Notes: generated by a model from the letters alone, not told the origin. Positions 1-6,831 are shown, counted from the stretch's first letter. The stretch is 11,377 bases of DNA from Acidobacteriota bacterium (GCA_003224635.1 QHZK01000129.1:1-11377), one strand, 5' to 3'. Translations and numbers: made by a program.

Positions 1-267
1 TTGCTTGCGTTTCTGGGCAAGCTAATCGCGCGTAATGGCAGGGCCAGTTCCTATCAAGTTGCGGGACTTGTCATTTCCTGCCTGGTCACCGCCGCGTCAG
101 CATATCTCTACTTGGAGGCAGTTGATGCAGTGTCCCGTCCTCGCGCGGCATCAACCTCCGCGATCGTTTTTGTTGTCGTCCCCGTACTTTTGTTCGTTGT
201 GGGTGGTGCCGCTTATGGAATCCTTGTTTTTTTGCATTTGTACGCGCGCCGGCATGGCGGCGCCTAA
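1..267 (+). CDS. Small two-helix membrane protein (cassette 1, possibly 5' partial)
   Basis: An 88-residue open frame begins at the first base with TTG and ends in the TAA contained in the R'' box of the attC that follows. Two hydrophobic segments are visible, around residues 20-41 and 53-80, followed by a short basic tail (YARRHGGA), so it should be an inner-membrane protein with both termini on the same side. I do not recognise a family. The true start cannot be judged: TTG at position 1 could be the start, but the gene may equally extend past the left edge. That the stop coincides with the attC R'' box supports it as a real cassette gene. Confidence 0.62.
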   Translation: MLAFLGKLIARNGRASSYQVAGLVISCLVTAASAYLYLEAVDAVSRPRAASTSAIVFVVVPVLLFVVGGAAYGILVFLHLYARRHGGA

Positions 268-333
268 CCAGGCAGTCGAGCTGACCGCTGGCTCGCATTC
301 GCTCGCCGCGGCAGCTCACCGCCAGCGTTAGCC
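262..333 (+). other. attC: attC recombination site 1
   Basis: R'' box GCCTAAC (262-268) and R' box GTTAGCC (327-333) bracket an imperfect palindrome; the inner arms AGCTGACCGC and GCGGCAGCT can pair. It belongs to the same sequence family as the sites at 8793, 10081 and 10556, sharing the core ACCGCTGGCTCGCA. Confidence 0.92.
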
Positions 334-348
334 CACAAAGGAGGAAAC

Positions 349-1395
349 ATGAAATCGATGCTCCGTATGTTGTCAGGGGCGCTGTTGCTGTTTCTGAGCA
401 TGAACGCAAATGCCGCGAACGACCCACAACTCGTCATGGAAGAGTTTATGGTGCCGGCCGTGGACCCTGGCATCAGCCTGTACGTGCGTAACAAACACCC
501 GCAGGGAGTGAACCTGTTCCCGGGCGAAAAAATCCTGCTCTTTGTGCATGGTGCTACTTACCCCGCTGAGACCGCGTTCGACTTGCAGTTGAACGGCCTG
601 TCCTGGATGGACTACATTGCGCGCCACGGCTATGACGTGTACCTAGGGGACCTGCGCGGGTATGGCAAGTCCACGCGCCCGCCCGAGATGGACAAGCCGG
701 CCGCGGACAATGAGCCGATCGTGCGCACCGAGACCGCGGTCAAGGACGTCGGCGCGGCGGTGGACTTCATTCTCAAGCGCCGCGGCGTCTCGAAGATCAA
801 CCTGCTGGGCTTTTCGTGGGGCACCACCATCATGGGCTGGTACACCGTGCAGAACAACGACAAGGTCAACCGGCTCGTGCTCTACGCGCCACAATGGATC
901 CGCACTACTCCGTCGCTCATTAACCCAGGCGACAAGCTCGGTGCTTACCGCACGGTCTCGCGCGATGCTGCGAAGGGTCGCTGGCTCGCGGGCGTGGCCG
1001 AGGACAAGAAGGCGGACCTGATCCCATCAGGTTGGTTCGAGGCGTGGGCGGACGCCACCTTTGCGACCGACCCGGTCGGCTCGAAGCAGACGCCCCCGGT
1101 GCTGCGCGCGCCCAACGGAGTGGTCCAGGACGGACGCGAGTTCTGGGGGGCGGGCAAGGCGCTGTACGACCCGGCCGGGATCCGGGTCCCTACCTTCCTC
1201 GCGCACGCCGAGTGGGATGCCGACCTGCCGAGCTACATGTTGCACGCCTACTTCGCCAAGCTGACCAATACACCATACAAGCGCTACGTGGAGATAGGCG
1301 AAGGCACGCATACGGTCATAATGGAGAAGAACCGCATGCAGCTGTTCCAGGCGGTTCAGCAGTTCCTCGATGAAAGGCTCAAACCGAACCAGTAA
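349..1395 (+). CDS. Secreted alpha/beta hydrolase
   Basis: This 348-residue protein has the alpha/beta-hydrolase fold. Residues 1-23 look like a Sec signal peptide (basic MKSMLRM, hydrophobic ALLLFL, then ANA-A), so it probably acts in the periplasm or outside. The strand before the oxyanion loop ends in FVHGATY (65-71). The nucleophile elbow is GFSWG (154-158) with Ser156, the likely acid is Asp290 in AEWDADLP, and the likely base is His321 in GEGTHTV, so the triad is complete. DLRGYGKS (101-108) is typical of esterase and peroxidase-like hydrolases. Substrate cannot be predicted; lipase, esterase or lactonase are all possible. The ATG at 349 follows a strong Shine-Dalgarno sequence, AAGGAGG at 338-344, just inside the cassette after attC 1. 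Confidence 0.9.
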   Translation: MKSMLRMLSGALLLFLSMNANAANDPQLVMEEFMVPAVDPGISLYVRNKHPQGVNLFPGEKILLFVHGATYPAETAFDLQLNGLSWMDYIARHGYDVYLGDLRGYGKSTRPPEMDKPAADNEPIVRTETAVKDVGAAVDFILKRRGVSKINLLGFSWGTTIMGWYTVQNNDKVNRLVLYAPQWIRTTPSLINPGDKLGAYRTVSRDAAKGRWLAGVAEDKKADLIPSGWFEAWADATFATDPVGSKQTPPVLRAPNGVVQDGREFWGAGKALYDPAGIRVPTFLAHAEWDADLPSYMLHAYFAKLTNTPYKRYVEIGEGTHTVIMEKNRMQLFQAVQQFLDERLKPNQ

Positions 1396-1451
1396 GCGTT
1401 CACCGGACAAACTCGGTCTGGAAGTGGCCGAACGGACTGGCACTGAGAGCC

Positions 1452-1509
1452 GGCTAACAAGGGTTTGCAGCCGACCGCTTACAGCGGCGGCTGAAACCTC
1501 GCGTTAGCT
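1452..1509 (+). other. attC: attC recombination site 2
   Basis: R'' GGCTAAC (1452-1458) and R' GTTAGCT (1503-1509) flank the arms GCAGCCGACCGC and GCGGCGGCTG, separated by a short TTACA loop. At 58 bp it is one of the shortest complete sites here. It lies 56 bp after the hydrolase stop, and that spacer shows nothing recognisable. Confidence 0.92.
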
Positions 1510-1520
1510 TGACAGAGACA

Positions 1521-1781
1521 ATGCGAACGGCGGTCGCGATGTCTTTGAACCTCGTGGGCGTGCTTATCTACGCTTTCGGGCTCGTAGGGCCACTCACGCC
1601 CTCCGAGGGCATGCCGAATCTGGTCGAGGTGTTTATCTTCGCCTGTTGCCCGGTCGCGCTTCTCGTCATCTCCTTTTTCATGTCGCGAATGCTAGCGGCT
1701 CGGCTCATCGCCTCCGTCGAGATCGCCTGTATCGCTGGCTTCACCGGTTGGCTACTGTGGCTGCAGTTACGGACAAGCTAA
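1521..1781 (+). CDS. Small three-helix membrane protein (cassette 3)
   Basis: The 86-residue frame has three hydrophobic stretches, at about residues 4-26, 34-56 and 61-83, joined by short loops, so it should sit in the inner membrane almost entirely. I do not recognise a family. I chose ATG at 1521; an in-frame TTG at 1509, overlapping the last base of the R' box, would add four residues (MTET). Neither start has a strong ribosome-binding site. The TAA stop is embedded in the R'' box of the next attC, so the coding region fills the cassette from end to end. Confidence 0.68.
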   Translation: MRTAVAMSLNLVGVLIYAFGLVGPLTPSEGMPNLVEVFIFACCPVALLVISFFMSRMLAARLIASVEIACIAGFTGWLLWLQLRTS

Positions 1782-1867
1782 CCAGCGGTTGGATCGGGCC
1801 GGCGCACCCGCGCGGCGCCGATGCTGGCCGGGAAGCGGCCGGCCGCTCAACCGCCACCCGTTGGGGC
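1776..1867 (+). other. attC: attC recombination site 3 (long, degenerate R')
   Basis: R'' AGCTAAC (1776-1782) is canonical. Outer arms GCGGTTG and CAACCGC and the inner GGGCCGGC/GCCGGCC segments make a long palindrome. The expected R' core reads GTTGGGG (1860-1866), which departs from GTTRRRY at the last base and pairs poorly with R''. At about 92 bp it is the longest site in the window. Confidence 0.8.
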
Positions 1868-1869
1868 TC

Positions 1870-2292
1870 ATGAAGAGTTCACGTCTAATCGTCGCTTCGT
1901 TAATGCTGTTTGCGGCATACGAAAACGCTCATGCGGGTTCATGTGTGACTTCCATCAAAGGCAACACTTCGTGGAAGCATGTAGCGCAACCGAAGTACGT
2001 GGAATTGAAGCGCGGGGAAGACACGCTAAAAGTTTTTTGTACCTCTAGGGAGAAGCCGGTTTCGGATATGGATCTGCTCTTGGCCGCCAAAGTTGAGGAA
2101 CCGAAGGAGGCCTATTGCTGCAACACTTTTGGTGCGTTTAGCGGCTTTGAGTCGCGCGCCGCGGACGGCCACCAAGAATGGTGGCTGCGAAAGGACAGGT
2201 TCATAGTCCATATCGTTAGCTCTCGCACCACCCCCGAGTGGTCCGCTGGGACCGATGTCGAGGCGCTAATCAAGCAGTTGGTCATCAAATGA
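1870..2292 (+). CDS. Secreted protein of unknown function with four cysteines
   Basis: I place the start at ATG 1870, two bases after the attC core, because residues 1-22 then form a clean Sec signal peptide (MKSSRLIVASLMLFAAY, cleavage after AHA). An in-frame upstream start at 1789 exists but would translate through the attC. The mature part of roughly 118 residues contains cysteines at 25, 57, 83 and 84, including an adjacent CC pair, which could form disulfides in the periplasm. It looks like a small alpha/beta domain with a WW pair near residue 104-105. I recognise no family. No ribosome-binding site is obvious, as the attC occupies the upstream region. Confidence 0.72.
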   Translation: MKSSRLIVASLMLFAAYENAHAGSCVTSIKGNTSWKHVAQPKYVELKRGEDTLKVFCTSREKPVSDMDLLLAAKVEEPKEAYCCNTFGAFSGFESRAADGHQEWWLRKDRFIVHIVSSRTTPEWSAGTDVEALIKQLVIK

Positions 2293-2293
2293 G

Positions 2294-2362
2294 CCCCAAC
2301 AAGCGGTTCCAGGCGACGCCCTCGCGCTGCGCGCTCGGCGCGCCTGAACCGCGGCGTTAGGT
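2294..2362 (+). other. attC: attC recombination site 4
   Basis: R'' CCCCAAC (2294-2300) and R' GTTAGGT (2356-2362). The arms AAGCGGTTCCAGGCG and CGCCTGAACCGC pair with one extrahelical mismatch region, and an inner GCGC-rich hairpin closes the site. It starts one base after the TGA of the preceding gene. Confidence 0.9.
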
Positions 2363-2411
2363 GCCCGGCTTGAGAGCCATAGAGCGTTATAGTCAATACC
2401 GCCTGTTCGTG

Positions 2412-2813
2412 ATGAGTACGTGGTTGTTCATGCTGGCCAAGTTCGCCTTCGTCCTCCTCGGTGGCTTTCTTGCTGTGCTGTCTGGCTTCTTCTGGCCGGC
2501 AGGGTATAAATGGTTGCCAAAGTGGTGGGCCGCTGGGTTTTCTTGCGTGTTCGCCACATTCGTGCTGTTCGGCTGGACGGGTGTCTTGATGGCCGCCTTC
2601 CTGAAGTGTGACGTGTGCGGGCGGCGCCCGACATTGGTGTGGGACCTACGGTACAAGCAGTCCCACCCAAGCTCTCGACGGGGCCACCCCATCAGAGACT
2701 TCCTCATCCCCCAGGAACTTCGCCAGAGGAAGTTCCAATGCGTGCACTGCAAGAGGGAATTCTCACTGTATGGCAACGGGGCACCTAACCACGGCATTCA
2801 GCCGACGCGCTGA
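2412..2813 (+). CDS. Membrane protein with C-terminal zinc-ribbon-like CxxC pair
   Basis: The protein has two hydrophobic segments (about residues 4-27 and 37-63 counted from ATG 2412) followed by a cytoplasmic-type tail with CDVC (66-69) and CVHC (110-113). The two CxxC pairs, 40 residues apart, look like a split zinc ribbon. A GTG at 2361, overlapping the R' box of attC 4, would add 17 residues (150 in total); I prefer the ATG because the hydrophobic segment then follows directly, but neither start has a clear ribosome-binding site. The last residues (NHGIQPTR) are encoded by the attC palindrome itself, and the stop falls inside the stem. The gene's own domain therefore ends near residue 121. 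No family is recognised. Confidence 0.75.
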   Translation: MSTWLFMLAKFAFVLLGGFLAVLSGFFWPAGYKWLPKWWAAGFSCVFATFVLFGWTGVLMAAFLKCDVCGRRPTLVWDLRYKQSHPSSRRGHPIRDFLIPQELRQRKFQCVHCKREFSLYGNGAPNHGIQPTR

Positions 2814-2841
2814 CGCGCGCGGCTGATGCTGGGCGTTAGAC
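2783..2841 (+). other. attC: attC recombination site 5
   Basis: R'' ACCTAAC (2783-2789) and R' GTTAGAC (2835-2841). A long stem, GCATTCAGCCG-A-CGCGC against GCGCG-CGGCTGATGC, closes on a TGAC loop with a single extrahelical A, a very clean attC fold. The upstream gene reads into it and stops at 2811-2813. Confidence 0.93.
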
Positions 2842-2855
2842 GCCAAGGAGACATC

Positions 2856-3308
2856 ATGACAGTCAAGCGTATGGACAATGTCGGCATCGTGGTAGACGAC
2901 ATCGACGCCGCCATTGAGTTCTTCACCGAACTTGGCCTCGTGCTCGAGGGGCGCGCCCCAATAGAAGGAGACTGGGCAGATGGCGTCACTGGATTACGCA
3001 ACATGCGCGTCGAGATTGCCATGATGCGTACGCCGGACGGTCACAGCCGGCTCGAGATGTCCCGATTCCTCGCGCCGCCTGTGGTCGCCGATCACCGCAG
3101 CGCCCCGGTGAACGCTCTCGGTTACCTACGCGTCATGTTCACCGTGGAGGACATCGACGATACGCTCGCCCGGCTCGGCAAACGCGGCGCGGAGCTCGTC
3201 GGCGAAGTGGTCCAGTACGAAGACACGTATCGGCTCTGCTGCATCCGGGGCCCCGAAGGAATTCTCATCGGGCTTGCCCAAGAGCTCGGGCAGCAGACTT
3301 CCCGATGA
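2856..3308 (+). CDS. VOC (glyoxalase/bleomycin-resistance fold) family protein
   Basis: This 150-residue protein shows the paired beta-alpha-beta-beta-beta modules of the vicinal-oxygen-chelate superfamily. Module one starts at MDNVGIVVDDIDAAIEFF (6-23) and module two at GYLRVMFTVEDIDDTLARL (89-107), ending with GPEGILIGLAQEL. Positions that usually carry metal ligands read Asn8, Glu67, Arg92 and Gly139, so only one of four is retained; I recall the same residues in related soil-bacterial sequences. It may bind a ligand without metal, or be a non-catalytic binding or resistance protein; the function is open. ATG 2856 is preferred over an in-frame ATG at 2826 because AAGGAG (2845-2850) sits just upstream and the alternative lies inside attC 5. 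Confidence 0.9.
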   Translation: MTVKRMDNVGIVVDDIDAAIEFFTELGLVLEGRAPIEGDWADGVTGLRNMRVEIAMMRTPDGHSRLEMSRFLAPPVVADHRSAPVNALGYLRVMFTVEDIDDTLARLGKRGAELVGEVVQYEDTYRLCCIRGPEGILIGLAQELGQQTSR

Positions 3309-3373
3309 GCACATGTGACAGGCACAGACCTGATAGGGTGCGTACTCGCGGTGGCTAGGTGCCGTTTGAGGGC

Positions 3374-3392
3374 GTCTAACAACGCGTTAGGC
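3374..3392 (+). other. attC: Collapsed attC (R'' and R' only)
   Basis: R'' GTCTAAC (3374-3380) is followed after only five bases (AACGC) by R' GTTAGGC (3386-3392). The two boxes can pair as a 7 bp hairpin, but the L boxes and the central stem of a normal attC are missing. It sits where an attC is expected between the VOC and Sel1 genes, and the Sel1 ribosome-binding site follows within a few bases. The 65 bp before it (3309-3373) shows no R box or stem. Confidence 0.7.
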
Positions 3393-3404
3393 ATGGAGGC
3401 GAAG

Positions 3405-4340
3405 ATGAAACGATGTGTTCTTGCGATATTGTTGTTCATTCCCATTTCCGTTTTCGGTGGAGACTTGGAGGACGGCCGCGCTGCAATTTCCTCTAGAGAC
3501 TATGCCAAAGCGAGAACATTGCTAACGCCATTGGCCGAGGCAGGCAACCCAGTTGCGCAGAATGCAGTCGGAGTTCTGTACACGGAAGGTTGGGGGGTCA
3601 AGCAAGATTATTCGGTGGCGCTAGCGTGGTACCGAAGGGCAGCGAACAGCGGTGATGCGAGGGGCCAATATAACCTTGGACGCATGTATGACAATGGTTG
3701 GGGGGTGCAAAAGGATCACAGGGAGGCGGTCAAATGGTTTCGGAAGGCCGCCGAACAGAAGTACTCGCAGGCGGAATCCATCCTTGGCGCAATGTACGCC
3801 ACAGGCGATGGGGTCGACAAAGACTACGGCGAGGCCATGAAATGGTACAAGCGCGCAGCCGAGCAAGGTGATCCTGAAGCACAACGACGAGTCGGATTCA
3901 TGTATGTCGAGGGGCAAGGCGTGCCCCAAGACTATGCCGAGGCAGTTACCTGGTTTCAGAAAGGCGCCGACCAAGGGCATACTGGCAGCCTCTACTGGCT
4001 GGGTCGCCTCTACCATGAGGGCAAAGGGGTAGAGCGGAATCGGGACAAAGCCGAAACATTTCTGAAACAGGCGGCGACACAGGGCAGCAAGGAAGCAACA
4101 GAGTACTTTGCGTTGCAGCGCAATATTCTGCAGTTCATCTTGGCTTTGGATAGCGACAAAGACTGCAATCAACGCAAACTTGTAAACACGGAACTAGTCA
4201 TTCCGCCAACGTCAGCAAATAACTTCACCGCAGTGGAACGCTGGACCCTAGACAGGTGCGGGAAACCCACCTTTTATCGGGTTACTTTGAATCCCAGTCC
4301 ACGTGGAGGTACTGATTTTAAGGTGGGGCCGGAACGATGA
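3405..4340 (+). CDS. Exported Sel1-repeat (SLR) protein
   Basis: The 311-residue protein opens with a signal peptide (MKRCVLAILLFIPISVFGG, cleavage near residue 18-19), followed by tandem 36-residue Sel1-like helical repeats at roughly 48-83, 84-119, 120-155, 156-191 and 192-227. Each carries the A.....LG.MY..G.GV..D...A..W...AA pattern. Such solenoids bind partner proteins, often in envelope stress or host-interaction settings. The C-terminal 80 residues are not repeat-like; ERWTLDRCGKPTFYRV (278-293) resembles a small tail domain seen in secreted proteins. ATG 3405 follows GGAGG (3395-3399); upstream in-frame starts at 3393 and 3315 are less likely. Its base composition is visibly less GC-rich than that of its neighbours, suggesting a separate origin. 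Confidence 0.9.
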   Translation: MKRCVLAILLFIPISVFGGDLEDGRAAISSRDYAKARTLLTPLAEAGNPVAQNAVGVLYTEGWGVKQDYSVALAWYRRAANSGDARGQYNLGRMYDNGWGVQKDHREAVKWFRKAAEQKYSQAESILGAMYATGDGVDKDYGEAMKWYKRAAEQGDPEAQRRVGFMYVEGQGVPQDYAEAVTWFQKGADQGHTGSLYWLGRLYHEGKGVERNRDKAETFLKQAATQGSKEATEYFALQRNILQFILALDSDKDCNQRKLVNTELVIPPTSANNFTAVERWTLDRCGKPTFYRVTLNPSPRGGTDFKVGPER

Positions 4341-4407
4341 GTCGAGGAGGTTGAGGTCAAAAGAACCATACTGCATATTCGCAGAGGTCCCAATGCGGCT
4401 GGCAACA

Positions 4408-4450
4408 GCCTAACTTTAGGTGCAGCGGACGCCTATCGGCGCCGCTGACC
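4408..4450 (+). other. attC: attC lacking its 3' (R') end
   Basis: R'' GCCTAAC (4408-4414) is followed by a good stem, CAGCGG-A-CGCC, loop TATC, GGCG-CCGCTG (4423-4447). Where the second outer arm and the GTTRRRY core should follow, the sequence passes straight into protein-coding sequence (4447 onward). The 3' part of the site has evidently been deleted together with the start of the next gene. Confidence 0.75.
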
Positions 4451-4611
4451 ATGAGCAGTACCATGATGCGCCAATGTACTGGAGCCACTACGATGCAGCG
4501 ACGAGCCTTTCGCTCGTAAAGGCCGCCGGCCTCGAAGTTGTGTGGGATCGTTGGGTCGCGGAAGGGGCGAGCGGGCACCTGTTCGTATTGGCCCAGCGGT
4601 ATGACACCTAA
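4447..4611 (+). pseudogene. 3' remnant of a SAM-dependent methyltransferase-like gene
   Basis: About 54 codons read as the C-terminal end of a class I SAM-methyltransferase: HDAPMYWSHYDAAT, then LVKAAGLEVVWDRWV, then GHLFVLAQR, matching the usual ending 'WSH[YF]D..T...L...AGFEV......G.H.FVLA'. The methyl-donor-binding Rossmann part is missing entirely. The open frame continues upstream only through the truncated attC stem, to a GTG at 4420, so any translation product would be 63 residues and non-catalytic. The TAA is contained in the R'' box of the next attC, showing that the 3' end of the cassette is intact. The family assignment rests on a short tail and is moderate. Confidence 0.68.
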
Positions 4612-4665
4612 CTGCGGCTTGGAGCCGTCGGCGCAGGGCGCCGCGGCTCAAGCCGAGCGTTAGAC
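4606..4665 (+). other. attC: attC recombination site 8
   Basis: R'' ACCTAAC (4606-4612) and R' GTTAGAC (4659-4665). The arms GCGGCTTGGAGCCG and CGGCTCAAGCCG plus an inner GGCGC/GCGCC hairpin give a 60 bp site with canonical geometry. Confidence 0.93.
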
Positions 4666-4668
4666 GGC

Positions 4669-5340
4669 ATGCCTTCGGCGTTTGACGAGAACGGCTATGC
4701 AATCATCGACGCGGTCCTCGATGAGGAGCAGTGCGAAGCGGTCGCTGATCGCGTATCGGCAGCCGCAATCGTGCGCGCGGGTTCCCGCAACCTGCTCCAT
4801 GACGCTTGGTGTGCAGAGCTCGCGCTGTACCTCAAGAGCTGCGCCGCGATCGCTGAGCACTTTCCTGCCACAGCCGTCGCGGCACAGTGCACGTTGTTCG
4901 ACAAGTCACCGGCCAGGAACTGGCTCGTGGCCTTGCACCGAGACTTGAGCATCCCCGTCCGCGAGCACATCGCGCATCCCGATTGCACCGGCTGGTCCGA
5001 AAAGGAGGGCGTGCTTTTCGTGCAGCCGCCGCTCTCGCTCCTTGCGTCGCTTGTAGCGGTTCGGGTACATCTCGACGAGTGCGGCCCAGGAGCCGGCCCA
5101 TTACGCGTGGTGCCTGGCTCCCATCGGCATGGGAGACTGTCCAAGAGCGAAGCCCGACATCAGCAGCAGACGAAGGGTGAGTTCGAGTGCTTCGTGAAAC
5201 GCGGCGACGTGTTCCTGATGCGGCCGCTACTGCTACACGCGTCGTCCAAGGCGACGGCACCCTCCCGGCGCCGCGTTCTGCACTTCCTGTTCGGCCCGGC
5301 GGAATTGCCGCACGCGCTGAGGTGGCACAATGCCATCTAA
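4669..5340 (+). CDS. Phytanoyl-CoA dioxygenase (PhyH) family protein
   Basis: The 223-residue protein resembles non-haem Fe(II)/2-oxoglutarate oxygenases of the PhyH family. The likely iron ligands are His90 and Asp92 (ALHRDLSIP) and His190 (RPLLLHASS). GPLRVVPGSHRHGRL (143-157) is the family's conserved segment after the core strand, and Arg200-202 (SRRRVLHF) supplies the probable 2-oxoglutarate-binding arginine. RGDVFLMRP (178-186) is the usual strand before the distal histidine. It should hydroxylate a small organic substrate in the cytoplasm; which one is unknown. The ATG lies three bases after the attC core, leaving no room for a normal ribosome-binding site, and the TAA is in the next R'' box, so this cassette is essentially all coding. 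Confidence 0.87.
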   Translation: MPSAFDENGYAIIDAVLDEEQCEAVADRVSAAAIVRAGSRNLLHDAWCAELALYLKSCAAIAEHFPATAVAAQCTLFDKSPARNWLVALHRDLSIPVREHIAHPDCTGWSEKEGVLFVQPPLSLLASLVAVRVHLDECGPGAGPLRVVPGSHRHGRLSKSEARHQQQTKGEFECFVKRGDVFLMRPLLLHASSKATAPSRRRVLHFLFGPAELPHALRWHNAI

Positions 5341-5394
5341 CAGCCGCATCGAGCTGACGGCGCTGCGCGCCGCAGCTCATACGGCGCGTTGGAC
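5335..5394 (+). other. attC: attC recombination site 9
   Basis: R'' ATCTAAC (5335-5341) and R' GTTGGAC (5388-5394). The stem consists of GAGCTGACGGCGC against GCGCCGCAGCTC around a short loop. The R' core uses GTTGG rather than GTTAG, still within GTTRRRY. Confidence 0.9.
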
Positions 5395-5447
5395 GGTCGG
5401 ACTGATGGATGGCGCCCCGCAATTGGAGTGAGAAGTGAGATGATCTG

Positions 5448-6755
5448 ATGCAGCCCTCCTTGTCACCACAGCTCACGCCCCGGATCGTCGTCGATCAGCC
5501 GGTGGCGCTGTACGACGCTCCGCTCTCGATTGCTCTGGAAGGCTTCGCCCCTAGAACCCGCGTGACCGTCACTGCGACCTTCCAGGTCGCGGAGGCGACC
5601 CCGTGGCGATCTTGGGCGGCGTTCATCGCCGACGATGGCGGTCGCGTTGCCGTCACGCGCCAAGCGCCCGTTGCCGGAACCTGGGAGGGCGTGTCGCCGA
5701 TGGGTTTCTTCTGGTCGGCGAGCCCCGTCCCGGGGAAGTGGCGGCCGGCACCGCCAGATTGGGTCATGTGGTCCTCGGTCGCGCGCTTGCAGGCCGAAGC
5801 GCCCGGCACCGCTCCCGCAGAGTTGACAGTCGAACGCCGATTGGCCGGCGCCGGCGTTTCTCGGCGACCGGTGCACGAGGCTGGCGTCGTGGGAACACTG
5901 TTCCTGCCGCCCGGCGACGGGCCACATCCGTCCGTGATCGTGCTCGGCGGCTCGGATGGTGGTATCTCGGAGCATCGTGCAGCCCTCATCGCCTCGCACG
6001 GCTATGCCGCCCTGTCGCTGGCATACTTCGGTGCCACCGACCTTCCATCGGAGCTGATCAACGTCCCGGTCGAGTACTTCGAACATGCCGTCAGCTGGAT
6101 GCGCGGACAGCCGTGGCTGCAGGACGGCTTCCTGGCTGTCTGGGGAGCGTCGCGCGGCGGCGAACTGGCCTTGCTACTCGGGGCAACGATCCCGACGATC
6201 AACGCCGTGATCGCCTACGTCGCCAGCGGCGTCCTCCACGGCCCCTTCGAGCCTCACGACCCACCCGACACCCCGCCGTGCTGGACTTCGGGCGGGCAGC
6301 CGCTGCCATATCTGCAAGAGCACAACGCCACCGACGATCCGACATCAGTGGACTACACCAAGTCGCCCGTCGCCGAGTCACCGCGCTACCTCTCGCAGCT
6401 CCGTGACGTGAACGCAGTGGAGCGGGCAACGATTCCCGTGGAGAGAACGCATGGACCGATTCTCTTGGTCTCTGGCCACGACGACCAGATCTGGCCCTCG
6501 TCGATTCTGGCCGAGATCGCAATTCGACGCCTACAGCAGCACGGTCATATCTACCCGTTCCGCCATCTGAGCTACAAAGGCGCCGGGCACGCGATTTACA
6601 TTCCGTACAGTCCCACGACTCAGATCGAGTACAGGCATCCCAACGGCGTGCACTACACTGGGGGAGGCTCGCCGCGCGCCAACTCGGAGGCGGGGGTAGA
6701 TGCGTGGCGCCGTGTTCTGGACTTCCTCGAAGAGAGCGCGGGGTTCCGTCGGTGA
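5448..6755 (+). CDS. Acyl-CoA thioesterase/BAAT-family hydrolase
   Basis: The 435-residue protein has the two-domain layout of the acyl-CoA thioester hydrolase/bile-acid-CoA:amino acid N-acyltransferase family. An N-terminal beta-sandwich (about 10-135) contains a WRSWAAF segment and GTWEGVSPMGFFWS (77-90). A C-terminal alpha/beta-hydrolase domain contains VIVLGGSDGG (163-172), the nucleophile elbow WGASRGGE (232-239) with Ser235, the acid in SGHDDQIWPS (Asp345 or Asp346) and the base His381 in GAGHAIYIPY. Serine rather than cysteine at the nucleophile favours a thioesterase or hydrolase over an amino-acid acyltransferase. No signal peptide is seen, so it acts in the cytoplasm. A 53 bp leader precedes ATG 5448 with only a weak ribosome-binding site. 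The length agrees with the family. Confidence 0.9.
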   Translation: MQPSLSPQLTPRIVVDQPVALYDAPLSIALEGFAPRTRVTVTATFQVAEATPWRSWAAFIADDGGRVAVTRQAPVAGTWEGVSPMGFFWSASPVPGKWRPAPPDWVMWSSVARLQAEAPGTAPAELTVERRLAGAGVSRRPVHEAGVVGTLFLPPGDGPHPSVIVLGGSDGGISEHRAALIASHGYAALSLAYFGATDLPSELINVPVEYFEHAVSWMRGQPWLQDGFLAVWGASRGGELALLLGATIPTINAVIAYVASGVLHGPFEPHDPPDTPPCWTSGGQPLPYLQEHNATDDPTSVDYTKSPVAESPRYLSQLRDVNAVERATIPVERTHGPILLVSGHDDQIWPSSILAEIAIRRLQQHGHIYPFRHLSYKGAGHAIYIPYSPTTQIEYRHPNGVHYTGGGSPRANSEAGVDAWRRVLDFLEESAGFRR

Positions 6756-6758
6756 GCC

Positions 6759-6831
6759 GTCCAACTCTCCGGTGCAGCGGACCGGGGGCTCGCGTTGCTC
6801 GCCCTCCGGCCGCTGACCGGTGGCGTTATGC
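6759..6831 (+). other. attC: attC recombination site 10
   Basis: R'' GTCCAAC (6759-6765) and R' GTTATGC (6825-6831). The arms CCGGTGCAGCGG and CCGCTGACCGG pair well. The R' box has T at a position that is normally a purine. Confidence 0.87.

Noticed and set aside
1427..1433. GCCGAAC resembling the variant R'' box
   Set aside because: No partner GTTCGGC follows at a suitable distance, and a complete attC begins at 1452.
4735..5340. His134-x-Asp136 as the iron site of the PhyH-family protein
   Set aside because: In the family alignment I recall, this strand lies just before the GPLRVVPGSH segment and is not the ligand pair; His90-x-Asp92 fits better. It remains a weaker alternative.
4832..5476. 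214-codon - strand frame
   Set aside because: It overlaps the PhyH-family gene and the attC in antisense, and its composition (Arg, Ser, Ala-rich) is that of a shadow frame.
5603..6406. 267-codon + strand frame within the BAAT-family gene
   Set aside because: Its product is Arg-rich with no family features and lies wholly within the well supported 5448-6755 gene.
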